DNA from: Flectonema sp. DT1601
Lineage: Eukaryota; Euglenozoa; Diplonemea; Diplonemida; Diplonemidae
Length of the DNA: 64,000 bases
NCBI GenBank assembly: GCA_964019425.1
Contig: OZ025835.1
Location: 62,001-126,000, forward strand
Reading direction: 5' to 3'
Below the pieces are notes generated by a model. That model had not been told where the DNA came from, made no database searches, and was given only the letters and a program-made list of their open reading frames with translations. Positions 50,901 through 63,159 of this stretch are shown piece by piece. Position 1 is the first letter of the stretch, and the number at the start of each line of letters is the position of its first letter. A program made the position numbers and the translations under genes.

Positions 50901-53071
50901 TAAGATTGAAAGTTAGTACCGTACAAGTATCCATTGTTGGTTTCTGTTATTGGTCGGTCTCCAGAGTAAGTACCATCGTCTGTGATGTAGTTCTCAGCCA
51001 TAAAGAATCCCTCAGCTTCTATTTTAACATGAATCTTCCAAAATGATTGTCTTCCCACAGATAATAATGACTGTTGGACAGGTTGAAAGCTTGCCCACGT
51101 ACCGTCATACAGAACAAACAAGTCACTTACTTGTCTTGCGACAAGTTCTCCATCACGAAACCATTCCTTTGCTCCTGCTTCTGCAGACTCAACAATAGCA
51201 TTCTGCCACTTCACTGAAAGACTTTCGACGTTTTCAACAGCATTCTTATACGTTGTGTCAACAGCTGTTCTTCCATCATTTCTTGCTGTCTCTGTACTGT
51301 CTTGACCAGCAGTGTACGCAAGAGTGAATGCCGTACCTGAAATAATAAACAACAATGTCAGTGATAATCCCATCGATGCAACTGAAAGAGGAACACTAAG
51401 ACCAGTGTCAACCTCTTCAGTTGGGTCATCAGGAAGCTCAACACTATTAGTACGTTGATGAATGAACTTTATAATAATTGAAAGTAGTAACATTCCAATA
51501 AGACAAGAACAGATCACAACTCCGAAGTTCCATTCAAAAGATGATGACCCACTAACTGCAGCAATGTTTGAGATTGTAGAGTTCTCAGGGGCTGGTGTCT
51601 CTAACGGAGTCTGCTCTGGCAACTTTGGATCAGTCAGGGTGACGGTAGGAACTCTGTAGCCTAATATTTCAGATCTCTCAAAGCTACTTGTTGCAGTATT
51701 GATTCTTCTCGTACTATTAAATGAAACTCCATTCTCAGTTACCCACTCCAAGAAACTCGTCACATCCTGTGCGTGTAGCGAATGAACCGGAATGGTAATT
51801 AACTCACTGTCTCCTTGCATCAAGTTAGTGTATCCAGCAGCGTTGTTAACGTGGATGAAAGCTTTTACACCTGTTTTATTTTATTTAGTATTTTCTTGTT
51901 TTCAGAGATGCAGTAACACCACGATTGTCCAACTACTCAAACACAAAGACATACCTGCTGCTTGAGCGTGGCGTAGAGTCTGAAATAGAGTGCACGTAGT
52001 TGGTTCAGGTTGGAAAACAATTTTACCTACAAGATCTCCATTTTGCCACTCAGCACGACTGCATCCACCTGTTGGCCAGCCAGTAATAAAAACCATTTCA
52101 TCGGTTGGAAATGGAAGACCCCCGGAGAATACCGCCGAGTTCATGTTAATTAAATTCCTTCTGGCAAGTGGGTGGAGATCGTTGTGCCAGACGCAGGCTG
52201 TTTTATTTCCATCGTAGTTAATCTGAATAGAGCACTTACTACACATTCGATCTTCTTCAGCAACTCCAGTATAGTCACAGAAATCATCATAGAATGGTTG
52301 CTTACAGAGGTCGAATTCAATATTTGGATCAACAGGTGGTTTGTCACAAATTAATTGTAATTTTCCCTTCATTACAACACCAGCTTCTAGTCCTTCAATA
52401 ATTGCATCACCAGTCTGAGCACTGATCGATACCGCAGGCATCTGTTCAAATCCAGAAGCTCTACCTCCCATACTTACAAACTGATTAGCTCTTAAATTAG
52501 ACCACTGATTGTTAACCATAACCGAAACACCACCTCCAGCAGCCGCAGCACTTTGAAACTTGTCGTAGAAATAACATCCTCCTCTCTTTATCATAATAAT
52601 CTTGTTTGTGTAATTCTTATCAGTGTAATCAGAATTGGAACAACCTGTGTGGTCTGATGTCACAGGACTAGCAGCTACGATGTCGAGAACTTTTCCATTG
52701 AGAGGATGGTACAAATCGATGTGACCATTTGGAGCAAAAGGTTGGAAAGCATTGTCTATAGCACACACAGTCATACGATACTCTGGTGGATCTGTAATTT
52801 CAAGTTGAAGTGGGCAATCAGCTACACACTGGTGAGCTTTAATCCAATTCTGTCTACTGCAAGTAGCGTTCAAGTACTGAGGGTTGTCTAAGTAGAAATT
52901 ATACAGCGATGGCTTGTAGTACCGACCTGTACCACGGTTCCAAACATCACCAAACTCAGAAGACACATGTGTGTACATACACTTCTCAATGGTACTACAT
53001 TGAGGATAACCTCCTAACGCCAACTCAACAAACATCAGCACAGATAGTGCCATCATCATTTTTACTGCCAT
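47993..53071 (-). CDS. PA-domain / LamG receptor with degenerate class III cyclase domain
   Basis: Two exons, 53071-51955 and 51870-47993, with an 84-bp intron (GTATGT...AAACAG) in consistent phase, give 1664 residues. In order: a signal peptide (about 1-20, ending ELALG); a protease-associated domain (about 110-245, IIMIKRGGCYFYDKFQSAA); a second PA domain spanning the intron (about 340-410); membrane helices at about 487-508 and 535-558; a long extracellular region, partly Cache-like, with a LamG-like jelly-roll at about 1023-1168 (FSMWVNPST, NEWTHLIATVNR, GMLDEIRIFNRS); a helix at about 1234-1254; a HAMP-like linker; and a class III nucleotidyl-cyclase domain (about 1406-1578). In the cyclase domain the second metal Asp is kept (CGD, about 1459). 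The first is Asn (NIINF, about 1415), and the transition-state Asn and Arg positions read Ser and Ala. Probably a sensory receptor with altered or no cyclase activity. Confidence 0.82.
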
Positions 53072-56000
53072 GGCCTGGAGTTTTGTTAGTGCGAAGTTTG
53101 GGAGTTTTTTTTTTCTTCTTCTTTTTTTTTTTTTTTTTTTTTGTTAGGTTGGTTCTAAGGGGGTAAAATAATACGTTACATTACCAACATTATTCAAAAA
53201 AGGGAGGACTACACTATTTTCAGATCCCGTCCATTTTACTGTAGAGGCCTATTTAAGAGAAAATATACATAATTTGAAAATCGCTAAACAGACCACTACG
53301 AGTACAAAAGAACGAAAATGGTAACAAAGGCACGGGATATGAGGAAAAAGAAATGGGCTAAAACCAGACTATGAACGACATACAAAGGTGTCAGTTAACG
53401 TATGTCATAAGAACACTATTCATTTATTGGGAGTGAATAAATAGCATCTGTTGGTTAGTCAATTGGTTCTTCTTTTTTCGTACCAATTCGTTGAATCAAA
53501 AAATAAAAGGTCGAAAGGATCCAAACCGACAAAAGAAACGAGTGTGTCAGTCGAGTGTGTCAATCAGAGTGAGTGATAATTAAATAGCAAGATTGGGCTG
53601 TCAATGTGTATATCGTGTTTCGTGTCAGCAGTTTTATTCTTTTTTTCGTGCCTTTTCCGTTTTTCTTGCATGAAACCAAGCTGACAAGAAACAAAAAAAA
53701 AAAAAACAGGATCGATTTTAGTATCCCTGTTTTCTTAATTTTTTTTTTTTTTTTTCCCTTCTTCTCTCGTGCTTTTTTTTATTCTTCGTCCCTTCTTTAT
53801 TTTTTATTTTTTTTATTATTTTACTTATTTTTTTTTTTTCCCTTTACCACAGCTTGCTACCAGGTGAATCCTACTGCTATGAACTCCGACAGGTGGGCCT
53901 TATGAAAGCCACCGCCCCTCTTGTGATTCACTTAATCACCAAAACGACCGAGAGTACGTCTTCCTTCCTTTGCGTTTGTTCAAAATTTACCAGAAAGAAA
54001 AGTGGGAACTTAAAAAGAAGAGGAAAAAAAAAAGGGAAACGAGGGGGGTAACTTGATACTGTAATCATATAAGCAATTGACACTGGCTAAGATCGACAGT
54101 TGGTATCGAAAGCTGTTACAGCTCTTTAATTTATAATACGTATTTTTTGCAAACAAATTAATTCAAATGGATAATAAAAAGAAAAAAATTTAAATATATT
54201 TAAAAAAAAAAAAAATTACTTTCGCATCTGTTTTGATGTGATTGCATGCCCTTTAAATAAAACCGTGTGTCCAGCTTTTGATTCAGAGGCACCACATGCA
54301 GTGCAAACAACAGGGATACTTCTCTTGAGGTGAGAGGGGAGGGTGAGTAACCGAAATAAAGAAACCATTCATTTTGAGAAACATACAAATATTAATCAAA
54401 CCCGATAAATGGAGAGGAATAAGCACCTCCTTTACAATGTACAAACCAACTGTAACTATTAAAATAACCTTAGGAACAGAAAATGAAGAAGAAGAAGCTT
54501 AGCAATACACATGCTTGTTTTTATACCAACTTTTTTGTTGCAAAACTTGCCTCAAACAATTATGCGCGTACATATATTATTTATTGGGGAAATTCAATAC
54601 GCTCAGCTGGTGAGAAAATACATCGAAAAACGTGTCAAGCTCGTGGTAGCAGACTGTTGCATCTGCCACAAAAGAACACACAAAAAAAAAAAAGAAATTG
54701 GGGGGGGAAATCACAAAGAAGGGAATTAATGAATATAAAAGGTTCATGTGTTTAGTATATAGCGATTCCGATATAAACGTCGCAATAGTTTAGATGCAGT
54801 GACCTCATAGACACAATTCACATCGTATTGTACAGTTAAAGGGAAGAATACAACTATTTATGTATTCAGGTAGTAGTAGCCTAACCTGGTACAATGAGAA
54901 GACCTAGCAGTCAATTCACAGTATTCTCTCTGTTAATGTCTGTTATCTGTCACAGAATGTTTTATCTGAAAAAATAAAAGGGATGTAAAAATTTTGACAA
55001 TGTTAAAAACAGTAACAACTTTTAGGTATTAAAAAAAAAAAAAAAAAAAAAAAATTAATATCAAGTACTTGACTGAAAAAATATTTGTAGTTGTTAATCA
55101 AAGAAAAGGTACATTTTAGAAAAGAAAAAAAAATGTAATATTTTTTTTTTTTTTTTTTTTGTCTTATTGACCAGAAGACATTGTTATAAGAAAGGATAAC
55201 AATCATATTGAGCCAAAAACAGCTTTCCTATATAAAAGGGACAAAAAGTATTGATGAATGGAATAAGGTTTTTTTAACAACACAAATATTGTAACATCAT
55301 GCTTTGAGGGAGCCAATACAGATAGGGACCATCGAGCGAATGCTAGTCAACTACCGCTAGAAAACTACAGTCTTCGAACACAGCACAAGAAATTAATTAT
55401 CCTCCTCTGCACAGTACATGTTTAGAGTTAAGGATGATTACGTCTGGTGAACAATAGCAAAAACATCGATACAAAAAGTTTTTTTTTTGTTTTGTTTTTC
55501 CCCTAAAATTCCTCGACAATTAGCTGCTCTACCACTAGCTTGTGATTTATATTTTTATCACACTAAAAATGTTTTTTTTTTTTTTTCCCCTCTTTCTTGC
55601 ATTTGCCAACAATCCTTAACTCAACCTCAATAGTAAGCACCTTAACGTGTGACATGAGGGAAGACGATTTAATTAGCATATGAGAATGAGAATACAATCA
55701 AAAACGTTAAATATCATTTTATCATGGCAGTGACTACAAGGCAACAAGAGAATCATTGATAAGGTTCCTACTATAAAATATTTAAAGCCCGTGCGCAACG
55801 TTGATTGGGAGGGCAGAATCATGCCTAAAAACCTGAAAAGAGATTTCCCCTAACCGAACTGTACTATTTATTTGTCAAACTCTTTTTAATCATTTTTTTA
55901 CTAAACTAAATAAGAAAACTGAACCGAAATAAATCGCATACTCGGAAGGGCACACGTTCAAAAGCAAAGTGAACGGCACTGAGCAGCTCTCGCAGAACGG

Positions 56001-56121
56001 TACTCTAAGGAGGGAAGAGTCATTGTATTTCTGTCACAGAAATTCAGTAGTCAAGGGGAAAGAACAGATCAGCGTCTAGATAAACTGCCAACTACAATAA
56101 CAACTTCAGACTTGCTATTTA
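53072..56121. other. 3-kb gene-free region
   Basis: No credible gene on either strand. T and A homopolymers occur near 53118-53142, 53740-53756, 55030-55054 and 55140-55160, and T-rich stretches fill 53740-53840. It resembles the 38.5-48.0 kb spacer in texture. No tRNA, rRNA or hairpin recognised. Confidence 0.65.
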
Positions 56122-57520
56122 TCATCCGTTAGGACGCGGTGATAAAGCTGGTGCAGTTGTTGGTCCTTTTAAGAGACCTTCAATAGGAGTTCTGCACATC
56201 GGACATTTATTTGTTTGACTTCTTAGATTGGATGCACAACCCTCACATAGACATCTGTGTCTACAAGGCATCACGAGTGTATCTTTTGCTTCGGTAAGGC
56301 AAATCACACATGCATCGTCTTCTTCAATTGGCTTTCGTTCTTCAGTCGCATCTTCGGTTGTTGGAGCTTCGTCAACAGATGCACCAAATATGTCCTCTAC
56401 TTCAAACACTTCGTTATCGATTTGTAACTTTTGTGTTACTACAGTTGATGTACCCTTCTCAAGGTCCACTGATAGATATGATAAAAACTTCTGTTTCTGA
56501 CCAGCAGGTGGATCAGAAGAAGGTGAGCTCTCTGAAGACTCAGGTGGCGGAGTGTCGTACTCTAATTGAATAACTAATGGCCACTGTTTTTTTTTTGTTA
56601 TTTTTTTTTTTTTTGTCAATTTGAGATAAAAAATAAACCCCTCGATGTTTTCCATATTTAAAAAAAAGAAAATACAAACCCTAGTTGGATCTTCCTTATT
56701 TAAACATTCATCTATTCTGTATTGAGCAAAATCAATCTCTGTGTCTGGTGCGAACTGTTTTATTAGTTTTTTTTAATATAAATACGAGAATCTGAAAGTT
56801 TAGTTGAAGGAAGAAAGTAGCACTCCTGCTCCAGATGCAAGTTCAAATGTCACTCAACAAATAAAGTAGCAGACTTAACGCAACAGACCTCAGAGTCAGT
56901 CAAGACTAGATACAGTTCCGGTTGTTGATGCCTTGAAATATGAAAAATAAATAATATCATACCACTACGTCATTCCCAGCTTCGACTTTTATCTTTCGCA
57001 TGGGTAGTACCTGCGAAGAGCGATGAACAGATTTTAAAACAAGGTCTCCAGTCTTCAATCCTTCTTCCCGACAAGCAGCAAAGATGCTGACGGAGGTCTC
57101 AACAAGACAGTCGAGTTTGAAAGATATTAAAAATGATTTATCTTTTGTTTTTATTAATCGAAGAGAGTCTTTTTGAATGTTTGCGTAGTTTCGTAGATTA
57201 CGAGCTTCAGTAACTTCAGGAACATCTGAAACTTGTTGTTGTTGCTGTTTATTTTGTCTATCAGCAGCGTTAACCGCTGCCAACAGATGTTGATTAAAGA
57301 AATGAAGCATTCTCTGACCTTGCGGCCAAGGATGCATATATTGTGGTTGCTGACTACTAACATGTTGTATAACATGACGGCCACCCGTATCGTATGTTAC
57401 TAAATGTGTGTGTTGAATCGGTTGTTGGTATTGCTGTGGTTGGACGTAGTGCTGTTGCTGGGTTTGCTGTTGGCGGACTCTACTGCTTCTGTCTGCCTCC
57501 TTGTTGACGCACCCACCCAT
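56122..57520 (-). CDS. MGRN1: Mahogunin-type RING E3 ubiquitin ligase
   Basis: Three exons, 57520-56963, 56754-56680 (25 codons) and 56583-56122, all phase 0, give 364 residues. The N-terminus MGGCVN fits N-myristoylation, with a Cys for palmitoylation, as in plant LOG2 proteins. A Gln-rich stretch follows. The conserved substrate-side domain is split across exons: LRNYANIQKDSLRLIKTKD and FKLDCLVETSVSIFA, then TEIDFAQYRIDE, then WPLVIQLEYD, matching MGRN1/RNF157. The C-terminal C3HC4 RING reads CVICLTEAKDTLVMPCRHRC with LCEGCASNLR and CPMCRTPI. The short middle exon is supported by the way it restores the IDF...PLVIQ motif. These E3s act at endosomes and the plasma membrane on trafficking proteins. 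Confidence 0.88.
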
Positions 57521-58028
57521 CTTTGAGTTCCCGCTTCCTATCTTGGATAAATTATTTGTGTGTCTGATAGATAAATAATGTTTTATTTTTAAAAAAAAAA
57601 AAAAAAAAACAGAATAACATCACAAACTAAAACACTATTGATTTAAATTGGCAGCAACTTGCAGAAGCAACGTCGCTTTGAATGTTTGGCTATGTGGTAA
57701 GTCTTCTTCAGTCATTTTAGTGTGTTATTCCACTGCCAGCCAACTCGTTTAGTTAGTTTTTCACATCACCCTCTAATAAGAAAGAAGAAATCCTACATAA
57801 CTGCCTTACAATTCCTAAAAAAGAAAACAACTTTTCTTTCAATGAGAAGAATCATCAAGTTCATAAACTGAATATGAGATTTGCTGGTTCATATTTTCTT
57901 CATTTTTTTTTTTTTTTTTTGTGTTCTTCTTCCCCCTAATTAACTCTCCAGTCACCTTTCTGTATGCGGGATAGTTTTGTCACACATCATAAAATTAAAA
58001 AAAAAAAAACTGAATAAATTTCAGAAAC
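57521..58028. other. Intergenic, homopolymer tracts
   Basis: About 500 bp with an A tract near 57591-57609 and T tracts near 57905-57920. On the minus strand the first runs as poly-T ahead of a CTATCAG acceptor-like site 44 nt upstream of the RING-gene ATG. No gene. Confidence 0.6.
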
Positions 58029-59137
58029 TCAACCAATATTCGAACCCATGTTTCCATCTTGAGCGTGGTCGTCTTTCCAATTATCCCATTCACGTGCTTT
58101 AAGAGTTTTTCTGTCAGCTGTTTCTTCATCTTCAGAGTCGGTGTCTTCTTTTTTTTCTTCATCTGGTGGAAGCATTCTTTCCATCTGCTGTCTACAGTAC
58201 TCATCATCAGACATCGTTGGAGGGTTACGATCCATAAATACTTCCGACAGGATCTGTGGGTGTTGTTGTTTCGAATAATCACATATATTACAAGGGGAAA
58301 AAAAAAAAAAAACACTTTCTTTTAATAAAAAATAAAAACCTTCTCTCTGTCTAAAGGCAGCTGTGTAAGTACCACCGGTACCGGTGGAGGCGCCTCAATT
58401 ACAGTCATTTGAGATGCATCAGGAGCCCTTCCTACAGCATCAATCACTGCTTGTTGATAATGTTCAGATGCTTCTTCTTTTTCAGCAGCAGTGAGGGATG
58501 CTAACATGTCACATTCTCGACTTGACATGTGAAGTTGTTGTGCAGCTGATCTGAGTTTGTCATCGATATTTAAAAGCCAGTACTTCCTCTCAGTGCTGTC
58601 AAATTCTGTTTCTCTGTCTTCCATTTCCTTCTCAGTACCTCCTTCTTGTATAGTTCTTGAGATTGATTTCTTTTTTTCGGTTAGTTCTGCCATCAATGCT
58701 TGTCCTTCTTTTTGTTTTTTTAACCTTTCCACACGTGCAGCTCTATCAGTCGGGTTTAAAGGTGTTATAAGTTGCTCGTATTCCTTCTCTGATAAGATAG
58801 AGTAATCGTGACAGATTTTCATAAAAGCTTGAAAACATCTCATCGCATTGCGTAAGTTATGAACTCGATTCGTGTCGACAATTCTTTCTTGAAGATCACC
58901 CAAGTAATAAAGTGTTAAAAAGAATTTCAAATCCGACGTTGCCACATCTTCTAATTCCTCATTCCTGCTGAACACCTTTGCTGAATCGACTCCTCTCCAC
59001 AAGTCTTGAAATTTTGTTACACATGTCGCTACCATTTCTTGTTTCTTGCTATCATTACTATCGAGTGTACTATTCTCTAGCGATGTAAACTGTTTGAGTG
59101 ATTCTGTGTACAGATCACCCAATGTGAAAGCATCCAT
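58029..59137 (-). CDS. TAP42: TAP42/IGBP1 (alpha-4) PP2A regulatory protein
   Basis: Two exons, 59137-58340 and 58253-58029, with an 86-bp intron (GTTTTT...CCACAG, phase 0), give 340 residues. The N-terminal about 210 residues form the all-helical TAP42 repeat region (FLTLYYLGDLQERIVD; RVHNLRNAMRCFQAFMKICH). Exon 2 carries the conserved C-terminus: RNPPTMSDDEYCRQQMER, an acidic stretch, and KAREWDNWKDD. TAP42/alpha-4 binds PP2A-family catalytic subunits, protecting them from degradation and linking them to TOR signalling. The intron holds a T tract before its acceptor. Confidence 0.93.
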
Positions 59138-60685
59138 CGTGTGTTGGTGTTTTCCTTCGTAAAAACAATGATAATAATGAAACTTTTTAAAAAAAAAAAT
59201 TTAAAAAAAAAAAAAACGATTAAATTAATATTATAACTTTGGTTTTTTTTTTTTTTTTTTTTTTGTTGTTGTTGTTGTTGTTTTTTTGTTTTTTTGCTTT
59301 TTCGCAATTACATTTACGAAAAAATGTGATGACCTTTTTTTTTTTACTGACCTTCGAAACATCATTTATGTAGAAAATCAATAACTAAAGATATCTCTAA
59401 ACGCACCAAAAAAAAAAAAAAAAAAAATATTCAAAAAAGCTGCCTCTCGACAATGAAGTAGACGAGGCAAGTTGTACGCACCGAAATCAGACTTAAATAA
59501 CATTCAAAAAGTCTTTAGAAGCTTCTAAATGAAAAAAAAATAGGGAACAAAAAAAAAAAGGTTAATTCTTATTTATTTTTTTCCATTCTTTTACTAAAAG
59601 TATTTTAGTAAAAAAAATATTTTAAAAAAAACAAAAAAAACAAAGCATTCGAGATAAAGCCTAAAAACGTTGTTGATCACAGACAATAATATATTGGCGC
59701 ACAGGGAAATAGATAATATGAGATAATAAATAAGCGGCTCTATTTTTTTGAATAGTTCGTCGGTCCAAAAAAAAAAAAAAAAAAAAAAACCGAAATAATG
59801 AAATAATAAAACAGGAATAATCATCAGAAGTTAGAAATGATAAAGATGTGATTATTAATTGTCTCTTTCTATGGGGAAAAATAATTAATTCCTCCTCTAC
59901 AGTACGAAAACTGTAACCCATCCCCCTCCCCCCCGACTCGCAATATTCCTCTTATAAAACAAAAAACACATGATTTTCAAGTCTAGGGCCTCACCTACAA
60001 GCCGCACAACAGACACTCGGGAAAATATGGTTACAAAAACACAAAAACAATGAGAAAGCTGAATCTGTTTTCTTGCAAGGCACGCTGGTCAAGCACACAC
60101 ATGGGGTGAGAAAACACCTCCATGAAGAGATTAAAAAAAAAAAAGCACATATGTTAAGAAAAAATCGCAGCTCAGCGGGAACCTATTTTGTTAAATTGGC
60201 GATCTGTTCCACTACTGCATTCTTCCTATCGTAACGTTCGACAAAGGACAAGAATCGTACGTGAGGGACACTGCGATTAAATGAACTGACTGACGTAAAC
60301 AACATGCTTACACTTCTCACAACAAATATCACAAATGTACGCTGACAGTACTGCTGACACTTCAAGTGTCATTTCTTTTTTCTATTTCTATTCTTCACTC
60401 TCTTTTTATTTTTTTTAATTTTAATTTTCCCTTTCTCCTTTTTTTTTCTCTCCTTTTTTTTTTTTTTTTTTTTTTTTTTTGTTACCGCCGCGATTGATCG
60501 AGAAAAGGGGAAAACAAATTGAGAAACAGGCGATTATTATCAACAAACCAAACAGAAAGAAACAAAAATGACTATCACCAGAATCGAAACACGACGTAGG
60601 TCATACGGACACACGGAGGCAAGTGGAATAGTATCATATTATTAGAATTCATTATAATTATTAATAATTAAAAAATTGAACACAA
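59138..60685. other. Gene-free region rich in homopolymers
   Basis: About 1.5 kb with A/T runs near 59195-59215, 59243-59264, 59408-59427, 59767-59789 and a 24-nt or longer T run near 60457-60480. Short open frames are low-complexity. No gene, tRNA or hairpin recognised. Confidence 0.65.
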
Positions 60686-62800
60686 CTACAAGTCGTCATA
60701 CACGTCAGCAACAACAGACTTTGAGAGTTTTCTGCTCGACTGCGGAGATGGTGATGGTGTTGGGGATGCGGATGATGAAGTGCTTTCGATACTCGCAGTC
60801 GGATGATCAATAATCGCTGGACTGCTTTCTCTATCTTGAGAATCACTTGCTGATGTTGGTGAAGTAGATTTTGCAACCTCCTTAACAGCAGCTTGTTTAC
60901 TATAATCCAATGAAGCCCGACAATTGAGAATATCAGCAACGGCAGCAGAAGCTGTCGACCCTCGAGCAGACACCGTAGACGTTGGAGAAGGAGAAGGATT
61001 GTTACTACTAACAAGAGTAAAAGAATCAACAGATCGATCTCTCATCATTGAAGAAGTTCTAGTCTGAGGACTACTACTACTATTGACAGGAGTAGGAAGA
61101 AGTGCTGTAGTGTTTTTAACTGTTGCTGGTGGAGATAATGCCAGTGACAATTTTGGGATTTTGATCGGAGACTTCTCTTCCAAAGGAAGCGCCGAGTCTG
61201 GGATCGCGAATGGATCTTCAAAGTCGTTATCAAGTAGTTCAGATATGGCAGCCCATCCGTCAACTTCTCGTTCAAGTGCTGCGATGTTTTGTTCCAAAAA
61301 ACCAACACAAATATCACTCAAAGCGGACCTGGTGCTTTGCCTTATAGAACCAGTTTCATTTTCAACTTTTTCTGTTATTTCTGATGTCAGTTTATTAATC
61401 TCAGTACTGACCTCTTCAATTCCATCAACAGGTAAATGGAAGTAAGCATCTCCAGGGTGTTCTTCAATCGCTAATTCAACAGTTGAAACAAACTTATCAA
61501 TCGGAGATGATATTTTTTGACATAATGAAGAAGCGTAATGACAAGAGTTGTGTAATCCTTGATGTGTTTGAGCGACGAATAATAAATGTGATGCTGCTTC
61601 TCCTATTGAGTGAGAGAATATATTATTACCCATCCAATTAAAGTAAACACCAACTGATCTTACCATGTCATCAAATTGTTGTTCGAGAGGTTCTTGAGGA
61701 AATCTTGATATCGGCTGTGATGGGTAATCAATCTTTTGTGAAAGCCTTCCTGTTTCATTCATATTTGGGTAACCATTCTTAGAACAAACTGTTTTAATAG
61801 AAGCTCCAACAAAGTCACCCGGAAGTGGTATATTTCTAATTATTGAAACACGTGGTGTCGCAGTTAAGTTCATACTCCCTCTCCGAGGGGTCACTAATGG
61901 ACGATCACACGGCTGACGAGGTAGTAATGAGCTCGTTGACGGAATTATTGTTGTCTGTGCTCTGCTCTTCATTGCTGCCCTACTTTTAATTCTCTGTGCA
62001 AAAGCGCTGTCTCTTGGTGTAGTTAAGGTACTGGCTGGCGTGATGACAGATACTCTACTAGATCCTATCCACCATTTCATATCTGGGAGATTCTTTCCAA
62101 TTGATGTCCACGTTGATGATAATTTCTTCATCTGTTCCTCTACTGCTGCAAGTTGTTGGAAAAGACTTATTAAAGCTTTGTGTGACTCACACATCTGTTC
62201 TGTTTCGGCTTTCAAACCCTCGTGTCTCTCTCTTTCTAACAGCTGTTGATCTTGTAAAGTTCGGAGGAGTGCTGCGGACGCGTGATCTATTACTCCGGCT
62301 TGTATTGATTTCTTACCTTTAAATTTTGAAAACATTTTACCAAAGAGTCCACCACCTCTGGTAGAGTCAGCCAAGGATGATGGCATCTCAATACGGGGTT
62401 CTGGTTGAGCTCGTTGGGCAGGTATTTTTATAATATTTTTAATTTCTTCATCCGATGCCGAAACAGTTGATATTGGTTCCAATGCTTCTTTTGATATTGT
62501 TGGATGATTTAAGTAATAAGCTACCCAGCTGGCAACGAATCTGCAAATTACTTCATTTTTTAACGAAAAGTCCCAATCGTACACTCCAGTTCGAAGCTTG
62601 CCCTGTCGCGATAGTAACGGTGGATGACCAGATAATGGATACGAGACGGTCATTGAGTTCATTAACCAATATAATTGTGAGTCTGTTCTTTTAACGTCGT
62701 ATCTCTCGCCATCTATTTCTGTTATTATTCGAAATGTTTGTTCCTCAGTCAAGTCTCCATCTCCGTTTTCAATTCTCGTGACATGAACAGTTAGAGGCAT
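60686..62800 (-). CDS. PX-domain (sorting-nexin-like) protein
   Basis: 704 residues in one exon. The N-terminal about 110 residues fit a PX fold: a beta strand pattern, DGERYDVKRTDSQLYWLMNS, then HPPLLSRQGKLR with the PP turn, and FVASWVAYYLNHPTISKEAL as the final helices. PX domains bind phosphoinositides on endosomes. Residues about 180-545 are helical, interrupted by a disordered basic segment at about 250-340 (SRVSVITPASTLTTPRDS), and could form a BAR-like dimer as in sorting nexins. The last about 150 residues are Ser/Pro-rich and disordered. The basic aromatic residues expected for PI3P binding are only partly evident (R33, Y34), so lipid specificity is uncertain. Confidence 0.62.
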   Translation of the reverse strand: MPLTVHVTRIENGDGDLTEEQTFRIITEIDGERYDVKRTDSQLYWLMNSMTVSYPLSGHPPLLSRQGKLRTGVYDWDFSLKNEVICRFVASWVAYYLNHPTISKEALEPISTVSASDEEIKNIIKIPAQRAQPEPRIEMPSSLADSTRGGGLFGKMFSKFKGKKSIQAGVIDHASAALLRTLQDQQLLERERHEGLKAETEQMCESHKALISLFQQLAAVEEQMKKLSSTWTSIGKNLPDMKWWIGSSRVSVITPASTLTTPRDSAFAQRIKSRAAMKSRAQTTIIPSTSSLLPRQPCDRPLVTPRRGSMNLTATPRVSIIRNIPLPGDFVGASIKTVCSKNGYPNMNETGRLSQKIDYPSQPISRFPQEPLEQQFDDMVRSVGVYFNWMGNNIFSHSIGEAASHLLFVAQTHQGLHNSCHYASSLCQKISSPIDKFVSTVELAIEEHPGDAYFHLPVDGIEEVSTEINKLTSEITEKVENETGSIRQSTRSALSDICVGFLEQNIAALEREVDGWAAISELLDNDFEDPFAIPDSALPLEEKSPIKIPKLSLALSPPATVKNTTALLPTPVNSSSSPQTRTSSMMRDRSVDSFTLVSSNNPSPSPTSTVSARGSTASAAVADILNCRASLDYSKQAAVKEVAKSTSPTSASDSQDRESSPAIIDHPTASIESTSSSASPTPSPSPQSSRKLSKSVVADVYDDL

Positions 62801-63159
62801 GTCACGTTTCTATCTTTGATTGAGAGGGGGAAATGAAAATAATAATAATTTTTTTTTGACTTGATCTTATCTATGATGCCTGAAACCTTATCATTTTTTG
62901 AATCGACTTTAATAAAAAAAATGACTATGATTTTTTTTTCTCTTTTTTTTAAAAAAAAAACAAAAAAAAACAAAAAAAGATTGTTTTCCTTTTTGTAGAA
63001 GCGTGTCGTACCTTACGGCAGCTAACAAACTGCCAATTGAAACATAACAATAACGAAATCGCATTGTACCAATGCAATATATGAGAGAGGGCTATTTTGC
63101 TTTTATTAAGCAACCAAAAAAATAAAATAAATAAATAAAGAAAGAAAGGAGAAATAAAA
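62801..63159. other. Intergenic, T/A tracts
   Basis: About 360 bp with T runs near 62850 and 62931-62950 and an A-rich stretch at 62950-62980. No gene. Confidence 0.6.

Noticed and set aside
52909-53166. Plus-strand frame overlapping the receptor start, ending in poly-Phe
   Set aside because: Shadow of the receptor exon plus a T homopolymer; no independent evidence.
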